Shown: positions 46,582 to 57,513 of the stretch, piece after piece
Position numbering within the stretch: the first letter of the stretch is position 1
Layout: each line of letters begins with the position of its first letter
From: Paracoccus maritimus
GTDB lineage: Bacteria; Pseudomonadota; Alphaproteobacteria; Rhodobacterales; Rhodobacteraceae
Assembly: GCF_025195095.1 (NCBI RefSeq)
Contig: NZ_JANAVZ010000007.1
Location: 62,001-126,000, forward strand
Direction: 5' to 3'
DNA length: 64,000 nt
The notes under the pieces: model-generated
Database searches by the model: none
What the model was told of the DNA's origin: nothing
Seen by the model: only the letters and a program-made list of their open reading frames with translations
Program-made: the position numbers and the translations under genes

Positions 46582-47988
46582 ATGGTGACCAAATTGAGCC
46601 GTCGTGCCGTTCTGGCTGCCGCGTTAAGTCTGCCGGCCGCCCGTCTGTGGGGTCAGGATGCCGGTCTGGCGCAACGGCCGCCCACCAGGCCTATCCCCGA
46701 TGCGGCAGAGTTGGTCGCAGCATCGCGGCTGCGTGGCACGGTTGGATACGCGCTGCTTGACAACCGCGGCACGCTTCTGGACGGCGCTTTGGCGTCAGAG
46801 CCTTTGCCGCCGGCCAGCACCATGAAAGTGCTGACGGCGTTATATGCCCTTGCCCGGCTGGGGCCCGATCATCGGTTCCGGACCCGCGTCGTTCGCGCGG
46901 CTGACATGCTGGTTCTGGTCGGGGGCGGTGATCCGATCCTGTCCAGCGACGATCTGGAAACGCTGGCCGCCGATCTGGTCGCGTCGGGTCAGACCAGCCC
47001 CGCACGCTTCGCGGTCTGGGGTGGTGCGCTGCCGCGACTGACCGAAATTGTCCCGGATCAGCCCGATCACCTGGCCTATAATCCTGCGGTTTCGGGAATG
47101 ATCCTGAATTTCAACCGTGTGCATCTGGGCTGGCGTCATGTCGGCGGCGGATTGCAGATGCGGCTCGAGGCGCGCGCCGCCGCGAATTCGCCACGCGCCT
47201 ATACCATCACCGCCCAGCCCGTCGATCAGCGCAACCTGTTCACCTATCGCGCGGATGATCGTGTCGAACACTGGACCGTGGCGCGGTCCGCCTTGGCTCG
47301 GCCCGGAAGCCGCTGGCTGCCGGTTCGGAGGCCCGAACTATATGCCGGCGACGTGTTCCAGACGCTGTGCCGCGCCAAGGGGTTGGTGCTGCCATCGCCC
47401 GAAGTGATAGATGTCATGCCTGCTGGCGATGAGGTCGCGGCGCATGGCAGCCAGAGACTGGACCGGATTCTGCGTGACATGCTGTATTACTCGACCAACC
47501 TGACCGCCGAGGTGGTGGGCCTGCACGCAAGCGGGGCCCGCGATCCGGCGGCGTCGGCACGCAGGATGCAGGGCTGGTTCCGCGATCAGGGATTGGGTGA
47601 CGGCTTCGATCTGGCCGATCATTCGGGGTTGTCCGATGCCAGCCGTGTGACGGCAGAGGGACTTGCACGCGCGATCCAGTCGGCTGCAGGTGCGGCGGAA
47701 CTTGGTGCCCTGCTGAAACGGGATCCACTTTCCGATGATCTGGGTGCGCCTGTCTCGCAAAGCTACGAGGTTGCCGCCAAGACCGGCACCTTGAACTTCG
47801 TCTCGAATCTGGCAGGTCATCTTGACAAAGATGGGCGTCAAGGTGTCTTCGCGATTCTTTGCACGGATCAGCCGCGTCACATCGCAACGTCAGGCACCGA
47901 TTTGCCTGCCGGAGTGCGCGGCTGGACGCGAGAGGCGAAAACTCTGCAACGCCGGCTTCTGGCGTCATGGGCGCAGCGATATCTGTAG
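46582..47988 (+). CDS. dacB: D-alanyl-D-alanine carboxypeptidase/endopeptidase, PBP4 (S13) type
   Basis: A 468-residue exported peptidoglycan hydrolase. The N-terminus 'KLSRRAVLAAALSLPAARLW' looks like a twin-arginine signal. The SxxK is 'PLPPASTMKVLTALYAL', the SxN is 'MLYYSTNLTAEVVGLHA', and the KTG is 'YEVAAKTGTLNFVSNLAGHL'. It trims cell-wall peptides in the periplasm. The start at 46582 has AGGGGCGGA just upstream and lies eight bases after nadD, so the two are likely co-transcribed. Confidence 0.92.
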   Translation: MVTKLSRRAVLAAALSLPAARLWGQDAGLAQRPPTRPIPDAAELVAASRLRGTVGYALLDNRGTLLDGALASEPLPPASTMKVLTALYALARLGPDHRFRTRVVRAADMLVLVGGGDPILSSDDLETLAADLVASGQTSPARFAVWGGALPRLTEIVPDQPDHLAYNPAVSGMILNFNRVHLGWRHVGGGLQMRLEARAAANSPRAYTITAQPVDQRNLFTYRADDRVEHWTVARSALARPGSRWLPVRRPELYAGDVFQTLCRAKGLVLPSPEVIDVMPAGDEVAAHGSQRLDRILRDMLYYSTNLTAEVVGLHASGARDPAASARRMQGWFRDQGLGDGFDLADHSGLSDASRVTAEGLARAIQSAAGAAELGALLKRDPLSDDLGAPVSQSYEVAAKTGTLNFVSNLAGHLDKDGRQGVFAILCTDQPRHIATSGTDLPAGVRGWTREAKTLQRRLLASWAQRYL

Positions 47989-47994
47989 AAGGCG

Positions 47995-48417
47995 TCAGAG
48001 CACGCGATGACGGACCTGCGCCGACAGCTCGATGGCGGCGGCATGCAGGCGGGCAATCGACATCTGGTCGCGGATCTCGGCCAGCATCTCGATTTCGTTC
48101 TCGTAAAGCCTGCCATCCGCCGCGGCCACGTCGCAAGCCAGTGCATAGGCGGTTTCATACATCTTCTCTGGCAGAGCATCCCGGACCAGGCCGAACAGCG
48201 CATCCAGCCCGTCTTCGTCCTCGAACAATGAGATCACGGTCTGGCTGACCGCACGGATACGGCTTTCATCGTAGTCCGCAAAGACCGGCGCATGATCGAC
48301 ATTGCGCTGAATCGCCACGAGCTCCGAGGTTCGCATCGTTTCATCCGAGGCCGAAACGGCCACCATCACCGCGACAAGCGCATCGCAGGGCGAGAAAGAG
48401 GGCAGTTCGGCGGTCAT
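47995..48417 (-). CDS. TerB-like tellurite resistance domain protein
   Basis: A 140-residue all-helical protein: 'CDALVAVMVAVSASDETMRT', 'ELVAIQRNVDH', 'LALACDVAAADGRLYENE'-like helices with acidic residues (CDVAAADGRLYENEIEML). TerB-fold proteins bind metals and occur in many settings besides tellurite resistance. No other ter genes are near. CAGGAGA precedes the start at 48417. Confidence 0.8.
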   Translation of the reverse strand: MTAELPSFSPCDALVAVMVAVSASDETMRTSELVAIQRNVDHAPVFADYDESRIRAVSQTVISLFEDEDGLDALFGLVRDALPEKMYETAYALACDVAAADGRLYENEIEMLAEIRDQMSIARLHAAAIELSAQVRHRVL

Positions 48418-48505
48418 GCTGACGTCTCCTGATGATGGGTTCAAATTATTGACGATTCCGCCTGCTTTCAATATGGCGTCGAAGGCTTGGAACAGGAGCT
48501 GAATC

Positions 48506-50095
48506 ATGACAACCCTGCGCGACGCTGCGATGACATCGAAGGCTTGGCCGTTCGAGGAGGCGCGCCGGGTGCTGAAACGCTATGAGAAGAAGGAACCAGA
48601 AAAGGGGTTCGTTCTGTTCGAGACGGGTTACGGCCCGTCCGGCCTGCCTCATATCGGGACATTCGGTGAGGTTGCGCGCACGACCATGATCCGCCGCGCA
48701 TTCGAGATGATCAGCGATATTCCGACCCGGCTTATCTGCTTTTCGGATGACATGGACGGCATGCGCAAGGTGCCCGACAATGTTCCGCAACAGGAGATGC
48801 TGCACCAACATCTGCAAAAGCCCCTGACCAGCGTGCCAGATCCCTTCGGCCAGTATGACAGCTTCGGCGGGCATAACAACGCGATGCTGCGCCGTTTTCT
48901 GGATACGTTCGGGTTCGAATACGAATTCATCAGCGCGACCGAGTTCTACAAGTCCGGGCGCTTTGACGAGACGTTGCTGCGCGCGGCCGAGAAATATGAA
49001 CAGATCATGCAGGTCATGCTGGCCAGCCTGCGCGAGGAGCGGCAGCAGACCTATAGCTGCTTCCTGCCGATCAGCCCCACGACCGGCCGAGTGCTGTATG
49101 TCCCGATCAAGCATGTCGACGCGGCAGCCGGCACGATCACCTTCGACGAGGACGGGCAGGAATTGACGCTGCCGGTCACGGGCGGGCAGGTGAAGCTGCA
49201 GTGGAAGCCCGATTTCGGCGCGCGGTGGGCGGCGCTGGATGTCGATTTCGAGATGTACGGCAAGGATCACAGCACCAACACGCCGATCTATGACCGCATC
49301 TGCGAGATTCTTGGGGGCCGGAAGCCCGAACATTTCACCTATGAACTGTTCCTCGACCAGCACGGGCAGAAGATCAGCAAATCCAAAGGCAACGGCCTGT
49401 CGATCGACGAGTGGCTGACCTATGCGGCAACCGAAAGCCTGTCCTATTTCATGTATCAGAAGCCGAAAACGGCCAAGCGCATGTATTTCGATGTGATCCC
49501 GAAGGCGGTGGACGAATATCACCAGCAACTGCGCGCCTTCCCGGATCAGGCGCCTGAACAGCAGCTCGCCAACCCGGTCTTTCACATCAATGGCGGTCAG
49601 GTGCCGGTGTCGGACATGGTCGTCCCGTTCCAGATGCTGCTGAACCTCGCCTCGGTTGCGGGGGCCAGCGGCAAGGACGGTCTGTGGGGCTTTATCCGGC
49701 GTTACGCGCCCGAGGCCAGTCCCGAGACCCATCCGGGCCTGGATCAGGCGGCGGGATTTGCGTTGCGCTATTTCAAGGATTTTGTCGCACCGTCCCGGAC
49801 ATTCCGTGCTCCCAACGAAATCGAACGTCGCGCGATGGAGGATCTGGCCGGGCGGTTGGCGGCGTGGGACCAGCCCGCCGATCCCGAGGCATTGCAGTCG
49901 ATGGTTTTCGCTGTCGGCAAGGATCACGGATTCGAGCCGCTGCGCGACTGGTTCGCGGCGCTGTATCAGGTGTTGCTGGGCGCCGATCAGGGGCCGCGTT
50001 TCGGCGGGTTTGTGGCGCTTTACGGCATCGACGAAACGCGCGGTCTGATCGAACGCGCGCTTGCAGGCGAGTTGGTGGACGGGACCGCGACCTAG
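48506..50095 (+). CDS. lysS: Class I lysyl-tRNA synthetase
   Basis: 529 residues. Class I motifs are '[19 protein letters not shown]' (HIGH as HIGT) and '[19 protein letters not shown]' (KMSKS as KISKS). This is the archaeal-type LysRS-I, found in most alphaproteobacteria in place of the class II enzyme. It charges tRNA-Lys. AACAGGAGCTGAATC precedes the start. It is divergent from the TerB-like gene. Confidence 0.95.
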   Translation: MTTLRDAAMTSKAWPFEEARRVLKRYEKKEPEKGFVLFETGYGPSGLPHIGTFGEVARTTMIRRAFEMISDIPTRLICFSDDMDGMRKVPDNVPQQEMLHQHLQKPLTSVPDPFGQYDSFGGHNNAMLRRFLDTFGFEYEFISATEFYKSGRFDETLLRAAEKYEQIMQVMLASLREERQQTYSCFLPISPTTGRVLYVPIKHVDAAAGTITFDEDGQELTLPVTGGQVKLQWKPDFGARWAALDVDFEMYGKDHSTNTPIYDRICEILGGRKPEHFTYELFLDQHGQKISKSKGNGLSIDEWLTYAATESLSYFMYQKPKTAKRMYFDVIPKAVDEYHQQLRAFPDQAPEQQLANPVFHINGGQVPVSDMVVPFQMLLNLASVAGASGKDGLWGFIRRYAPEASPETHPGLDQAAGFALRYFKDFVAPSRTFRAPNEIERRAMEDLAGRLAAWDQPADPEALQSMVFAVGKDHGFEPLRDWFAALYQVLLGADQGPRFGGFVALYGIDETRGLIERALAGELVDGTAT

Positions 50096-50231
50096 ATACG
50101 GGTGTTGCCGAAACACGCGTTGCACCGTTCGCACCGTTCACCGGCGGTTAAGCTTTCGTAAACTATTTCTTCAGGTCTCACGCGGGCTCATGTCACGGAC
50201 CCGTTTGCGCACCGCCTTGAGGAGATAGGAC

Positions 50232-52526
50232 ATGAACATTGCGATCACCAACGGGTTGCTGCTGATGCCGCCGGCGTTTCGCGCCGGTCTGAATGCATGG
50301 TCACGCAGCGATGGCACCTCGGGCAGTGCGACCTGGGCCAGCGCCGACAATGCCGGTATCAATCCCTCGGATCAGGATTTCGGCGCCTGTCTTGAAATCC
50401 TCAAGCAGCAGACGACGACCAGCATCCGGTTCATGGGCGAGACGCCGATGATCCCGGGCGTCTATCTGCGCATCTCGGCGCGGGTCAAGGCGGTGGCGGG
50501 CCCGCTGTGCAGCGTGCGCATCGCGGGTTGGGCGGGTGATGGTGGCAGAAATCATGTCTCGGGTTTAACCGAAACCGGTCCGACCCTGCCTTTGCAAACG
50601 CATAACGAGGTGGTCGAGGTCAGTGCTATCGTCGGCGTGGGCGCGCGCGGTGGGGTGAACATGCCATGGGGCACGCGGCCGGTATTTGGCCATTTCGGTC
50701 TGGACCTGATCGGTGCCAATGGCGGCGCGATACGCGTCGAATCGATCCGGATCGAGGACGTCACCTCCGCTTTCGTCCCGTCGCTGATCGACTGGGTGGA
50801 TGTGCGGGACTATGGCGCGGTCGGTGACGGTATCACCAATGATCGAGACGCATTCATGGCCGCGGACAACGCCGCGAATGGCGGATGGATCCTTGTGCCG
50901 GAAGGCAGTTTTCGGATCGTTGGCGACATCGGCATCCGCAGTCCGATCCGCTTCAAGGGCAGGCTGACCACGCCCGATTCCACGCGCGTGTCCTTTCTGG
51001 AAAGCTTCGACTTTCCGACCTATGCGGATGCGTTCGGAGACGAGACGTTGGGGTTCCGCAAGGCACTGCAGGCGTTGTTCGGGTATACCGATCATGTCTC
51101 GCTGGATCTGTGCGGACGCAGGGTCGATCTGACTGAACCGATGCTTATCTCGGACATCGCGCCGGAACTGTCGGGATTTTCCAATCGCCGGGTCATCTGC
51201 AATGGCAGTGTGATGTCGGTGGATGGTCCGGCGTGGCAGACCGGCACCAGCAGCAGTCGTGCGACCTACAACCCGGCGAACCCGTTGCGGCTGACAGATG
51301 TCGTCAACGTCGCTGCGGTCGAGATCGGCAGCCGGGTGATCGGCAACGGCGTCGGTCGCGAGGTCTATGTCAACGGAAAGAATGTCAGCGAGGGGTGGCT
51401 GCGCCTGTCGCAGCCGCTGTATGGCGGTGCCAGCACGCGCAATTACAGCTTTGAACGATATCGCTACATGTTCGACTTTTCGGGCATGGAAAAGCTGGAC
51501 CGGCTGAACTTTGTCGATCTGGACCTGAACTGTCAGGGTGTGGGCAGCGCGATCATGCTGCCCCCCGACGGCGAAATGATCGCAGTGCGCGACTGCTATA
51601 TCACCCGCCCGAAGGACCGCGCGATCACCTCGATCGGCAAGGGATGTCAGGACTTGCTGGTGGATCGATGCCAGTTCCTGTCAGATGAGATGACCTTGCC
51701 GGCATAGCAGCGCCATACCATCGCCATCAACGTGAACGGCAACGACGTAAAGATGCGCAACAACCGGTTTGTTCGTTTTGCCCATTTCATGGTCGCGGCG
51801 GGTGGCGGGCACATCATCAGCGGCAACCACTGGTTCCAAGGCGACAACAGCAATGACGGGCTGCGCTATGCCGGGCTGGTTCTGACCCAGACGAATATCC
51901 AGACGACGATCTCGGGCAACTATATCGACAACGCCTCGATCGAATGGACCAATGAACACAGCGCCTATCCTGATTTCACGGGCGGCGAATACAGCTTTGG
52001 CGGCCTGACCATCACCGGTAATACCTGCCTGTGCAGTCGAACGGTGCCCTGGTTCACTTGGTTGACGGTCAAGCCCTATGGAACCGGGCACTACATCCAC
52101 GGCCTTACCGTCGCCAGCAACGTGTTCAAGGCGCTTTATAATTCGATCGACCGGATCGAGCGTGTGGATACCTCGATCGCCGATCTGGACTACAACAACA
52201 TGCGCAACGTTCAATTCGAGGCCAATACCTTCAATGGCATCTCGAACTATGTCTCCAACCCACTTATGGTGCAGCATACCCAGAACAGCCTGTCCAGCAG
52301 CTGGACCTTGCCGGTGATCCAGGGGTTGCCGTTTCAAGGCTGGGCCAAATCGATCCAGTCGGTGATCCTTGAAGGACCGATCACCAACGCATCAGGAAAC
52401 CGACTTGATGCGATGCCCTGGGTGCAGGGCTTTGTCGGATCCAGCAAACGCCAGATCCGCGTGAACTGGAGCACCCCGGTGAAGGGTAATATCTGCGTCT
52501 ATGCGCGCATGGATCGTCCGGTCTGA
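50232..52526 (+). pseudogene. Right-handed beta-helix (pectate lyase-like) protein interrupted by an amber codon
   Basis: Two collinear pieces in one frame, 50232-51707 and 51708-52526, separated only by TAG at 51705-51707 ('EMTLPA-stop-QRHTIAINVNGND'). Together they make a 764-codon protein with 'WVDVRDYGAVGDGITNDRDA' (the pectate lyase/tailspike start) and repeated beta-helix rungs such as 'VNGNDVKMRNNRFVRF', 'HIISGNHWFQGDNS' and 'TTISGNYIDN'. Full-length relatives in Rhodobacterales are uninterrupted, from memory, with Gln likely at this place (CAG to TAG is one change). The rest shows no decay, so the stop is recent, suppressed, or an error. It is probably a surface glycan-acting or structural protein. 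Confidence 0.82.
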
Positions 52527-52552
52527 GGCGGATCCAGTTTCGGATGCCAAGG

Positions 52553-52587
52553 CGCCCCCATGAGCCGGAAGGTCATGGGGGCGTTTT
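52553..52587 (+). terminator. Intrinsic terminator of the beta-helix gene
   Basis: The 11-bp stem CGCCCCCATGA / TCATGGGGGCG with loop GCCGGAAGG is followed by TTTT on the plus strand, 27 bases past the stop. Its right half lies inside the 3' end of the oppositely oriented flavin-type oxidase gene. Confidence 0.8.
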
Positions 52588-53067
52588 CGCATCGTCGCCG
52601 CGAAGATCCTGATCCGTCAGCCGGAACGCCGCACCGAAACCTGCGTTCAACAGCCCGCGCTGTGGCGTCAATGACCAGAACCGGAAATCCGGCAGATCAA
52701 TGAACAGCCGCGAGCGTCGGTGCCGTTGCAACCAGCGATCGCGGATATCGGCGTTCGCTGGCAGCAGCCGAGCCGTTACCTGCAGCGACAGGCGCGGCCA
52801 GGTCATCGGATCGCCCTTCTCCTCGCTCTGCTCAACCAGCAGTCCGGCGCGGGGATCTCGGGCCAGTGCCTGACTGTGGGTTGCGATTCCCGCCAGAAGA
52901 GCCGTCAGCGTTCCGTCGCCGGCCGTCTGACAGAGGATGCGAGCCTGATGTGGATGGCCTGAACGCGTGTCAGGCACAGCCAGCGTCGCATGCCGCATCC
53001 GGTCCAGCATCGACATCATCAGCTTGCGGGTCTGGTCATCGAGGGTCTGAAAACGCGCCTGGCTCAT
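52573..53067 (-). CDS. Pyridoxamine 5'-phosphate oxidase/HugZ-like flavin or heme-binding protein
   Basis: 164 residues. 'MRHATLAVPDTRSGHPHQAR', 'LALARDPRAGLLVE'-type strand (SQALARDPRAGLLVEQSEEK), 'GDPMTWPRLSLQVTARLLPA' and 'FIDLPDFRFWSLTPQRGLLN' match the split-barrel family that includes PNPOx-like and HugZ proteins. Without a clear ligand residue, FMN or heme cannot be told apart. The start at 53067 is the family N-terminus but lacks a good SD, so an upstream start (to 53142) is possible. Confidence 0.75.
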   Translation of the reverse strand: MSQARFQTLDDQTRKLMMSMLDRMRHATLAVPDTRSGHPHQARILCQTAGDGTLTALLAGIATHSQALARDPRAGLLVEQSEEKGDPMTWPRLSLQVTARLLPANADIRDRWLQRHRRSRLFIDLPDFRFWSLTPQRGLLNAGFGAAFRLTDQDLRGDDAKTPP

Positions 53068-53233
53068 GGCACGATCTAGCTGGCGGGTTGTTCGCTTGGC
53101 AACAGGAGAGGCGACGTGTCGCCTGACTCGGTCTGTTCCCAAAGTTGTGAATATTTACAGATTAGCCGTTTAATCGGTCAATAAATTTACAAAAAAATCG
53201 TTATTTAAAAATTACTTAACATCGTGCCCTGTT

Positions 53234-53249
53234 TGTGATTAACATCACT
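53234..53249. promoter_or_regulatory. CRP-like palindrome upstream of acs
   Basis: TGTGATTAACATCACT contains a perfect GTGAT-N4-ATCAC inverted repeat (53235-53248) and resembles the CRP/FNR-family site TGTGA-N6-TCACA. It sits about 80 bases before the acs start, within an A/T-rich stretch (53145-53245) that stands out in this genome. Control of acetate activation by a CRP-family protein is a reasonable inference. Confidence 0.5.
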
Positions 53250-53330
53250 GCAGGGTTGCCGTGCATCCTGTGCGTGACGCTTGGCGCGCATTGGTTGATT
53301 GCCGGGACATTGCTGCGAGGAGGGGATTAC

Positions 53331-55286
53331 ATGAGCTCTGAAAACGTTGGAAAACATGCCATTCCGGCAGGTTTCGAAAATGCCCATGCGGGGCCTGCGG
53401 ATTATCAGCGGCTGTATGCCGAATCGATTGATGATCCTGACGGTTTCTGGGGGCGCGAGGGCAAGCGGCTGGACTGGATCCAGCCCTATACCAAGGTCAA
53501 GAACACCGATTTCACCTTTGGTCAGGTCAGCATCAAGTGGTTCGAGGACGGCGTTCTGAATGCCAGCGTCAACTGCGTTGACCGACATCTGGAACGGCGT
53601 GGCGAGCAGACGGCGATCATCTTCGAGCCCGACGATCCCAAGGCCGAGGCGCAGTACATCACCTATAATCAGCTTTCCGAGAATGTGAACCGGATGGCGA
53701 ATGTCCTGCTGAGCCAGGGCGTAATGCGCGGCGACCGCGTCGTGATCTATCTGCCAATGATCCCCGAGGCAGCCTATGCGATGCTGGCCTGCGCCCGGAT
53801 CGGTGCAATCCATTCGATCGTCTTCGCAGGTTTTTCCCCCGATGCATTGGCCAACCGCATTAACGACAGCGGTGCCAAGGTCGTCATCACCGCCGACAGC
53901 GCGCCGCGCGGCGGGCGCAAGACCAATCTGAAATCGAATGCAGATGCGGCGCTGCTGCATTGTTCGGACAGGGTGCGATGCCTGGTCGTCAAGCACACCG
54001 GCGACCAGACCACCTGGGTCGAGGGCCGCGATGTGGACGTGAAGGCGCAGATGCAAGAGGTCAGCCCGGATTGCCCGCCGCGGCCGATGAATGCCGAGGA
54101 TCCGCTTTTCGTGCTGTATACCTCTGGCTCGACGGGCAAGCCGAAGGGCGTCGTCCATTCGACCGGCGGCTATCTGGTCTTCGCCGCGATGACCCATCAA
54201 TACACCTTCGACTATCACGAAGGCGACGTGTTCTGGTGCACCGCGGATGTGGGCTGGGTGACCGGCCACAGCTATATCGTCTATGGCCCGCTGGCGAACG
54301 GCGCGACCACGCTGATGTTCGAAGGCGTGCCGACCTGGCCTGATGCCGGTCGCTTCTGGGAGGTCTGCGCCAAGCACAAGGTCAACCAGTTCTACACCGC
54401 GCCGACCGCCATTCGCGCGTTGATGGGCAAGGGCACCGAATTCGTCGAGAAACACGACCTGTCCAGCCTGCGCCTGCTTGGCACCGTGGGCGAGCCGATC
54501 AACCCGGAAGCCTGGAACTGGTACAATGAGAATGTCGGCAAGGGGCGCTGCCCGATCGTCGATACATGGTGGCAAACCGAAACCGGCGGCCACCTGATCA
54601 CGCCGCTTCCGGGCGCGATCGAGACCAAGGCCGGTTCGGCGACACTGCCGTTCTTCGGGATCAAGCCCGCCGTTCTCGATCCCAACAGTGCCGAACTGAT
54701 CAAGGGCGATCCGGCCGAGGGCGTGCTGTGCATCGCCGACAGCTGGCCTGGGCAGATGCGCACCGTCTGGGGCGATCACCAGCGCTTCATGGAGACATAT
54801 TTCCAACAATATCCGGGTTACTACTTCACCGGCGACGGCTGTCGGCGCGACGAAGATGGCTATTACTGGATCACCGGCCGCGTGGACGACGTCATCAATG
54901 TCAGCGGCCACCGCATGGGCACCGCCGAGGTTGAAAGCGCGCTGGTCGCCCATGACAAGGTCGCCGAGGCCGCCGTGGTCGGATATCCGCATCCGGTCAA
55001 GGGGCAGGGGATCTATGCATATGTCACGTTGATGAACGGCGTGGAACCCAGCGACGAACTGCGCGCGGAACTGGAAAAATGGGTCCGGACCGAGATCGGC
55101 CCGATTGCGAAGCCGGACCTGATCCAGTGGGCGCCGGGAATGCCCAAGACCCGGTCGGGCAAGATCATGCGCCGCATCCTGCGCAAGATCGCCGAGAACG
55201 ACTATGGCGCGCTTGGCGACACCTCGACCCTGGCTGAACCCGAGGTCGTGGACGAACTGATCGAGAACCGGATGAACCGGGGCTGA
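53331..55286 (+). CDS. acs: Acetyl-CoA synthetase
   Basis: A 651-residue AMP-forming ligase. '[20 protein letters not shown]' is the P-loop, '[20 protein letters not shown]' the acetate/adenylate site, '[20 protein letters not shown]' the hinge, and '[18 protein letters not shown]' has the acetylatable catalytic lysine near the C-terminus. It activates acetate to acetyl-CoA, which ccr's pathway then assimilates. The start at 53331 has GGAGGGG; an upstream GTG-led extension is not conserved. Confidence 0.96.
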   Translation: MSSENVGKHAIPAGFENAHAGPADYQRLYAESIDDPDGFWGREGKRLDWIQPYTKVKNTDFTFGQVSIKWFEDGVLNASVNCVDRHLERRGEQTAIIFEPDDPKAEAQYITYNQLSENVNRMANVLLSQGVMRGDRVVIYLPMIPEAAYAMLACARIGAIHSIVFAGFSPDALANRINDSGAKVVITADSAPRGGRKTNLKSNADAALLHCSDRVRCLVVKHTGDQTTWVEGRDVDVKAQMQEVSPDCPPRPMNAEDPLFVLYTSGSTGKPKGVVHSTGGYLVFAAMTHQYTFDYHEGDVFWCTADVGWVTGHSYIVYGPLANGATTLMFEGVPTWPDAGRFWEVCAKHKVNQFYTAPTAIRALMGKGTEFVEKHDLSSLRLLGTVGEPINPEAWNWYNENVGKGRCPIVDTWWQTETGGHLITPLPGAIETKAGSATLPFFGIKPAVLDPNSAELIKGDPAEGVLCIADSWPGQMRTVWGDHQRFMETYFQQYPGYYFTGDGCRRDEDGYYWITGRVDDVINVSGHRMGTAEVESALVAHDKVAEAAVVGYPHPVKGQGIYAYVTLMNGVEPSDELRAELEKWVRTEIGPIAKPDLIQWAPGMPKTRSGKIMRRILRKIAENDYGALGDTSTLAEPEVVDELIENRMNRG

Positions 55287-55303
55287 TCCATCGACAGACG
55301 AAC

Positions 55304-55361
55304 GGGGCCGCCTGTCGGCCCCGGCAAGCCGCCCCGGCCTTTCCGCCGGGAACCGGGGCGG
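55304..55361 (+). terminator. Two tandem hairpins between acs and the DUF4212 gene
   Basis: GGGGCCG-CCTGT-CGGCCCC (55304-55322) and CCGCCCCGG...CCGGGGCGG (55329-55361, 9-bp stem). No T-run follows. They may end or attenuate acs transcription, or protect mRNA ends, before the acetate transporter genes 58 bases later. Confidence 0.5.
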
Positions 55362-55419
55362 TGTGTCCAAAGCAATGGCGGAAAGAGGGTCAAGTCTGAA
55401 CAGGGAGGGTCCGAAGGAC

Positions 55420-55677
55420 ATGAGTGACAGACAATCATCGAACGCCTATTGGCAGGCCAATCTGAAGATAATCTATATCTGCATCGCGATCTGGGCACTT
55501 GTGTCCTATGGCTTTGCGATCATCCTCAGGCCGCTGCTTTCGGGCATCAAGATCGGCGGGACTGATTTGGGCTTCTGGTTCGCGCAGCAAGGCTCGATCC
55601 TGGTCTTCATTGCACTGATTTTCTTCTACGCGTGGCGGATGAACAAGCTCGACCGCGACCACGGCGTGGACGAGTGA
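55420..55677 (+). CDS. DUF4212 small subunit of sodium/acetate symporter
   Basis: An 85-residue protein with two membrane helices ('IIYICIAIWALVSYGFAIIL', 'GFWFAQQGSILVFIALIFFY') and 'YAWRMNKLDRDHGVDE' at the end, the signature of the DUF4212 'putative solute:sodium symporter small subunit'. It always precedes a VC_2705-type ActP-like gene, here 12 bases away. CAGGGAGGG upstream is the SD. Confidence 0.92.
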   Translation: MSDRQSSNAYWQANLKIIYICIAIWALVSYGFAIILRPLLSGIKIGGTDLGFWFAQQGSILVFIALIFFYAWRMNKLDRDHGVDE

Positions 55678-55689
55678 GGGGGACGTAAC

Positions 55690-57501
55690 ATGAGCCAGTT
55701 TACACTTAACCTGATCTTCATCGGCCTCAGCTTTGCCGTGTATATCGGCATCGCCATCTGGGCCCGCGCCGGAACAACGGCCGAATTCTATGCCGCGAAC
55801 CGCGGTGTCAGCCCGGTGATGAACGGGATGGCGACCGCGGCCGACTGGATGTCGGCGGCATCCTTCATCTCGATGGCGGGTCTGATCGCCTTCACCGGCT
55901 ATGACAACTCGACCTATCTGATGGGCTGGACCGGCGGATATGTTCTGCTGGCGATGCTGCTGGCGCCGTATCTGCGCAAGTTCGGAAAGTTCACCGTACC
56001 GGAATTCATCGGCGACCGTTTCTATTCTGGTACCGCACGGATCATCGGCGTGATCTGCCTGCTGATCATCTCGATCACCTATGTGATCGGTCAGATGACC
56101 GGCGTGGGCGTCACCTTCTCGCGCTATCTCGAGGTGTCGAACTCGACCGGTCTGTGGATCGGCGCGGCGCTGGTGTTCTGCTATGCTGTTCTGGGTGGCA
56201 TGAAGGGCATCACCTACACGCAGGTTGCGCAGTATGTCGTGCTGATCATCGCCTACACGATCCCGGCGGTCTTCATCGCGCTGCAGCTGACCGGCCACGC
56301 GCTGCCGCAGACGGGTCTGTTCGGCACGCTGAACGGCACCGACGCCAAGTTCCTGACCACGTTGGATCAGGTGGTGACCGATCTGGGCTTCAAATCCTAC
56401 ACCGGCCATCACGGCAGCACACTGAACATGGTCCTGTTCACGCTGGCGCTGATGATCGGCACCGCGGGCCTGCCGCATGTCATCATCCGCTTCTTCACCG
56501 TGCCGAAAGTGTCGGACGCACGGAAGTCGGCGGGTTGGGCGCTGGTCTTCATCGCATTGCTCTACACCGTTGCCCCGGCAGTCGGGTCGATGTCGCGTTT
56601 CAACCTGACCAGCACCATGTGGCCGGGCGCCGAAACCGGCCAGACCTTCAGCCAGCCTGCCGTATCGCTGGACTCGATCCAGAACGACGACGACAAGCAG
56701 TGGATGCGTAACTGGCAGGTGACCGGGTTGCTGAACTGGGAGGACAAGAACGGCGACGGACTGATCCAGTACTACAACGAAGCCGGCGCCGAGCAGGAGC
56801 CGCTGGCCGCAGCCGTGGCCGAGCAGAACCTGCAAGGCAACGAACTGACCACGGTGAACAACGACATCATGGTTCTGGCCAACCCGGAAATCGCCAACCT
56901 TCCGGGCTGGGTGATCGCCATCGTCGCTGCTGGCGGTCTGGCCGCCGCACTTTCGACCGCTGCGGGTCTGCTGCTGGCGATTTCGGGCGCGGTCAGCCAC
57001 GATCTGGTCAAGGGCGCGCTGAACCCCAACATCAGTGAAAAGGGCGAGTTGTTCGCGGCCCGTGTGTCGATGGCGGTGTCGATCCTTGTGGCCACGATCC
57101 TGGGGCTGAACCCGCCGGGCTTTGCGGCGCAGACGGTGGCATTGGCCTTCGGCCTTGCAGCCAGCTCGATCTTCCCGGTTCTGATGATGGGCATCTTCTC
57201 GAAGCGCATCAACAAGCAGGGCGCGATCGCGGGGATGCTGGCGGGGATCCTGTCCACGCTGGTCTATATCTTCCTGTACAAGGGCTGGTTCTTCATCGCG
57301 GGCACCAACTCGCTGAACGATGTTCCGGCGGAATGGCTGTTCGGCATTTCGCCCGCATCCTTCGGTGTGATCGGCGCACTGATCAACTTCGCGGTCGCCT
57401 ATGTGGTTTCGAACGCCACCGAGGAGCCGCCGCTGGAAGTGCAGGAACTGGTCGAATCGATCCGCGTCCCGCGCGGCGCCGGCCAGGCCCGCGCACACTG
57501 A
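55690..57501 (+). CDS. actP: Cation/acetate symporter, sodium:solute symporter family
   Basis: 603 residues, about thirteen membrane helices. 'EFYAANRGVSPVMNGMATAA' and 'DWMSAASFISMAGLIAFTGY' are the SSS opening, 'GLPHVIIRFFTVPKVSDARK' the family signature. A long periplasmic or cytoplasmic loop (about residues 310-400) with 'NWEDKNGDGLIQYYNEAG' marks the VC_2705 subfamily that pairs with DUF4212. It imports acetate or a related short acid for acs. Confidence 0.92.
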   Translation: MSQFTLNLIFIGLSFAVYIGIAIWARAGTTAEFYAANRGVSPVMNGMATAADWMSAASFISMAGLIAFTGYDNSTYLMGWTGGYVLLAMLLAPYLRKFGKFTVPEFIGDRFYSGTARIIGVICLLIISITYVIGQMTGVGVTFSRYLEVSNSTGLWIGAALVFCYAVLGGMKGITYTQVAQYVVLIIAYTIPAVFIALQLTGHALPQTGLFGTLNGTDAKFLTTLDQVVTDLGFKSYTGHHGSTLNMVLFTLALMIGTAGLPHVIIRFFTVPKVSDARKSAGWALVFIALLYTVAPAVGSMSRFNLTSTMWPGAETGQTFSQPAVSLDSIQNDDDKQWMRNWQVTGLLNWEDKNGDGLIQYYNEAGAEQEPLAAAVAEQNLQGNELTTVNNDIMVLANPEIANLPGWVIAIVAAGGLAAALSTAAGLLLAISGAVSHDLVKGALNPNISEKGELFAARVSMAVSILVATILGLNPPGFAAQTVALAFGLAASSIFPVLMMGIFSKRINKQGAIAGMLAGILSTLVYIFLYKGWFFIAGTNSLNDVPAEWLFGISPASFGVIGALINFAVAYVVSNATEEPPLEVQELVESIRVPRGAGQARAH

Positions 57502-57513
57502 TTGAAACCTGCT

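Noticed and set aside
51705-51707. TAG in the beta-helix gene as a recoded pyrrolysine or other special codon
   Set aside because: No pyrrolysine genes in the window, the organism type lacks that system, and Gln is the likely ancestral residue. Treated as a nonsense change.
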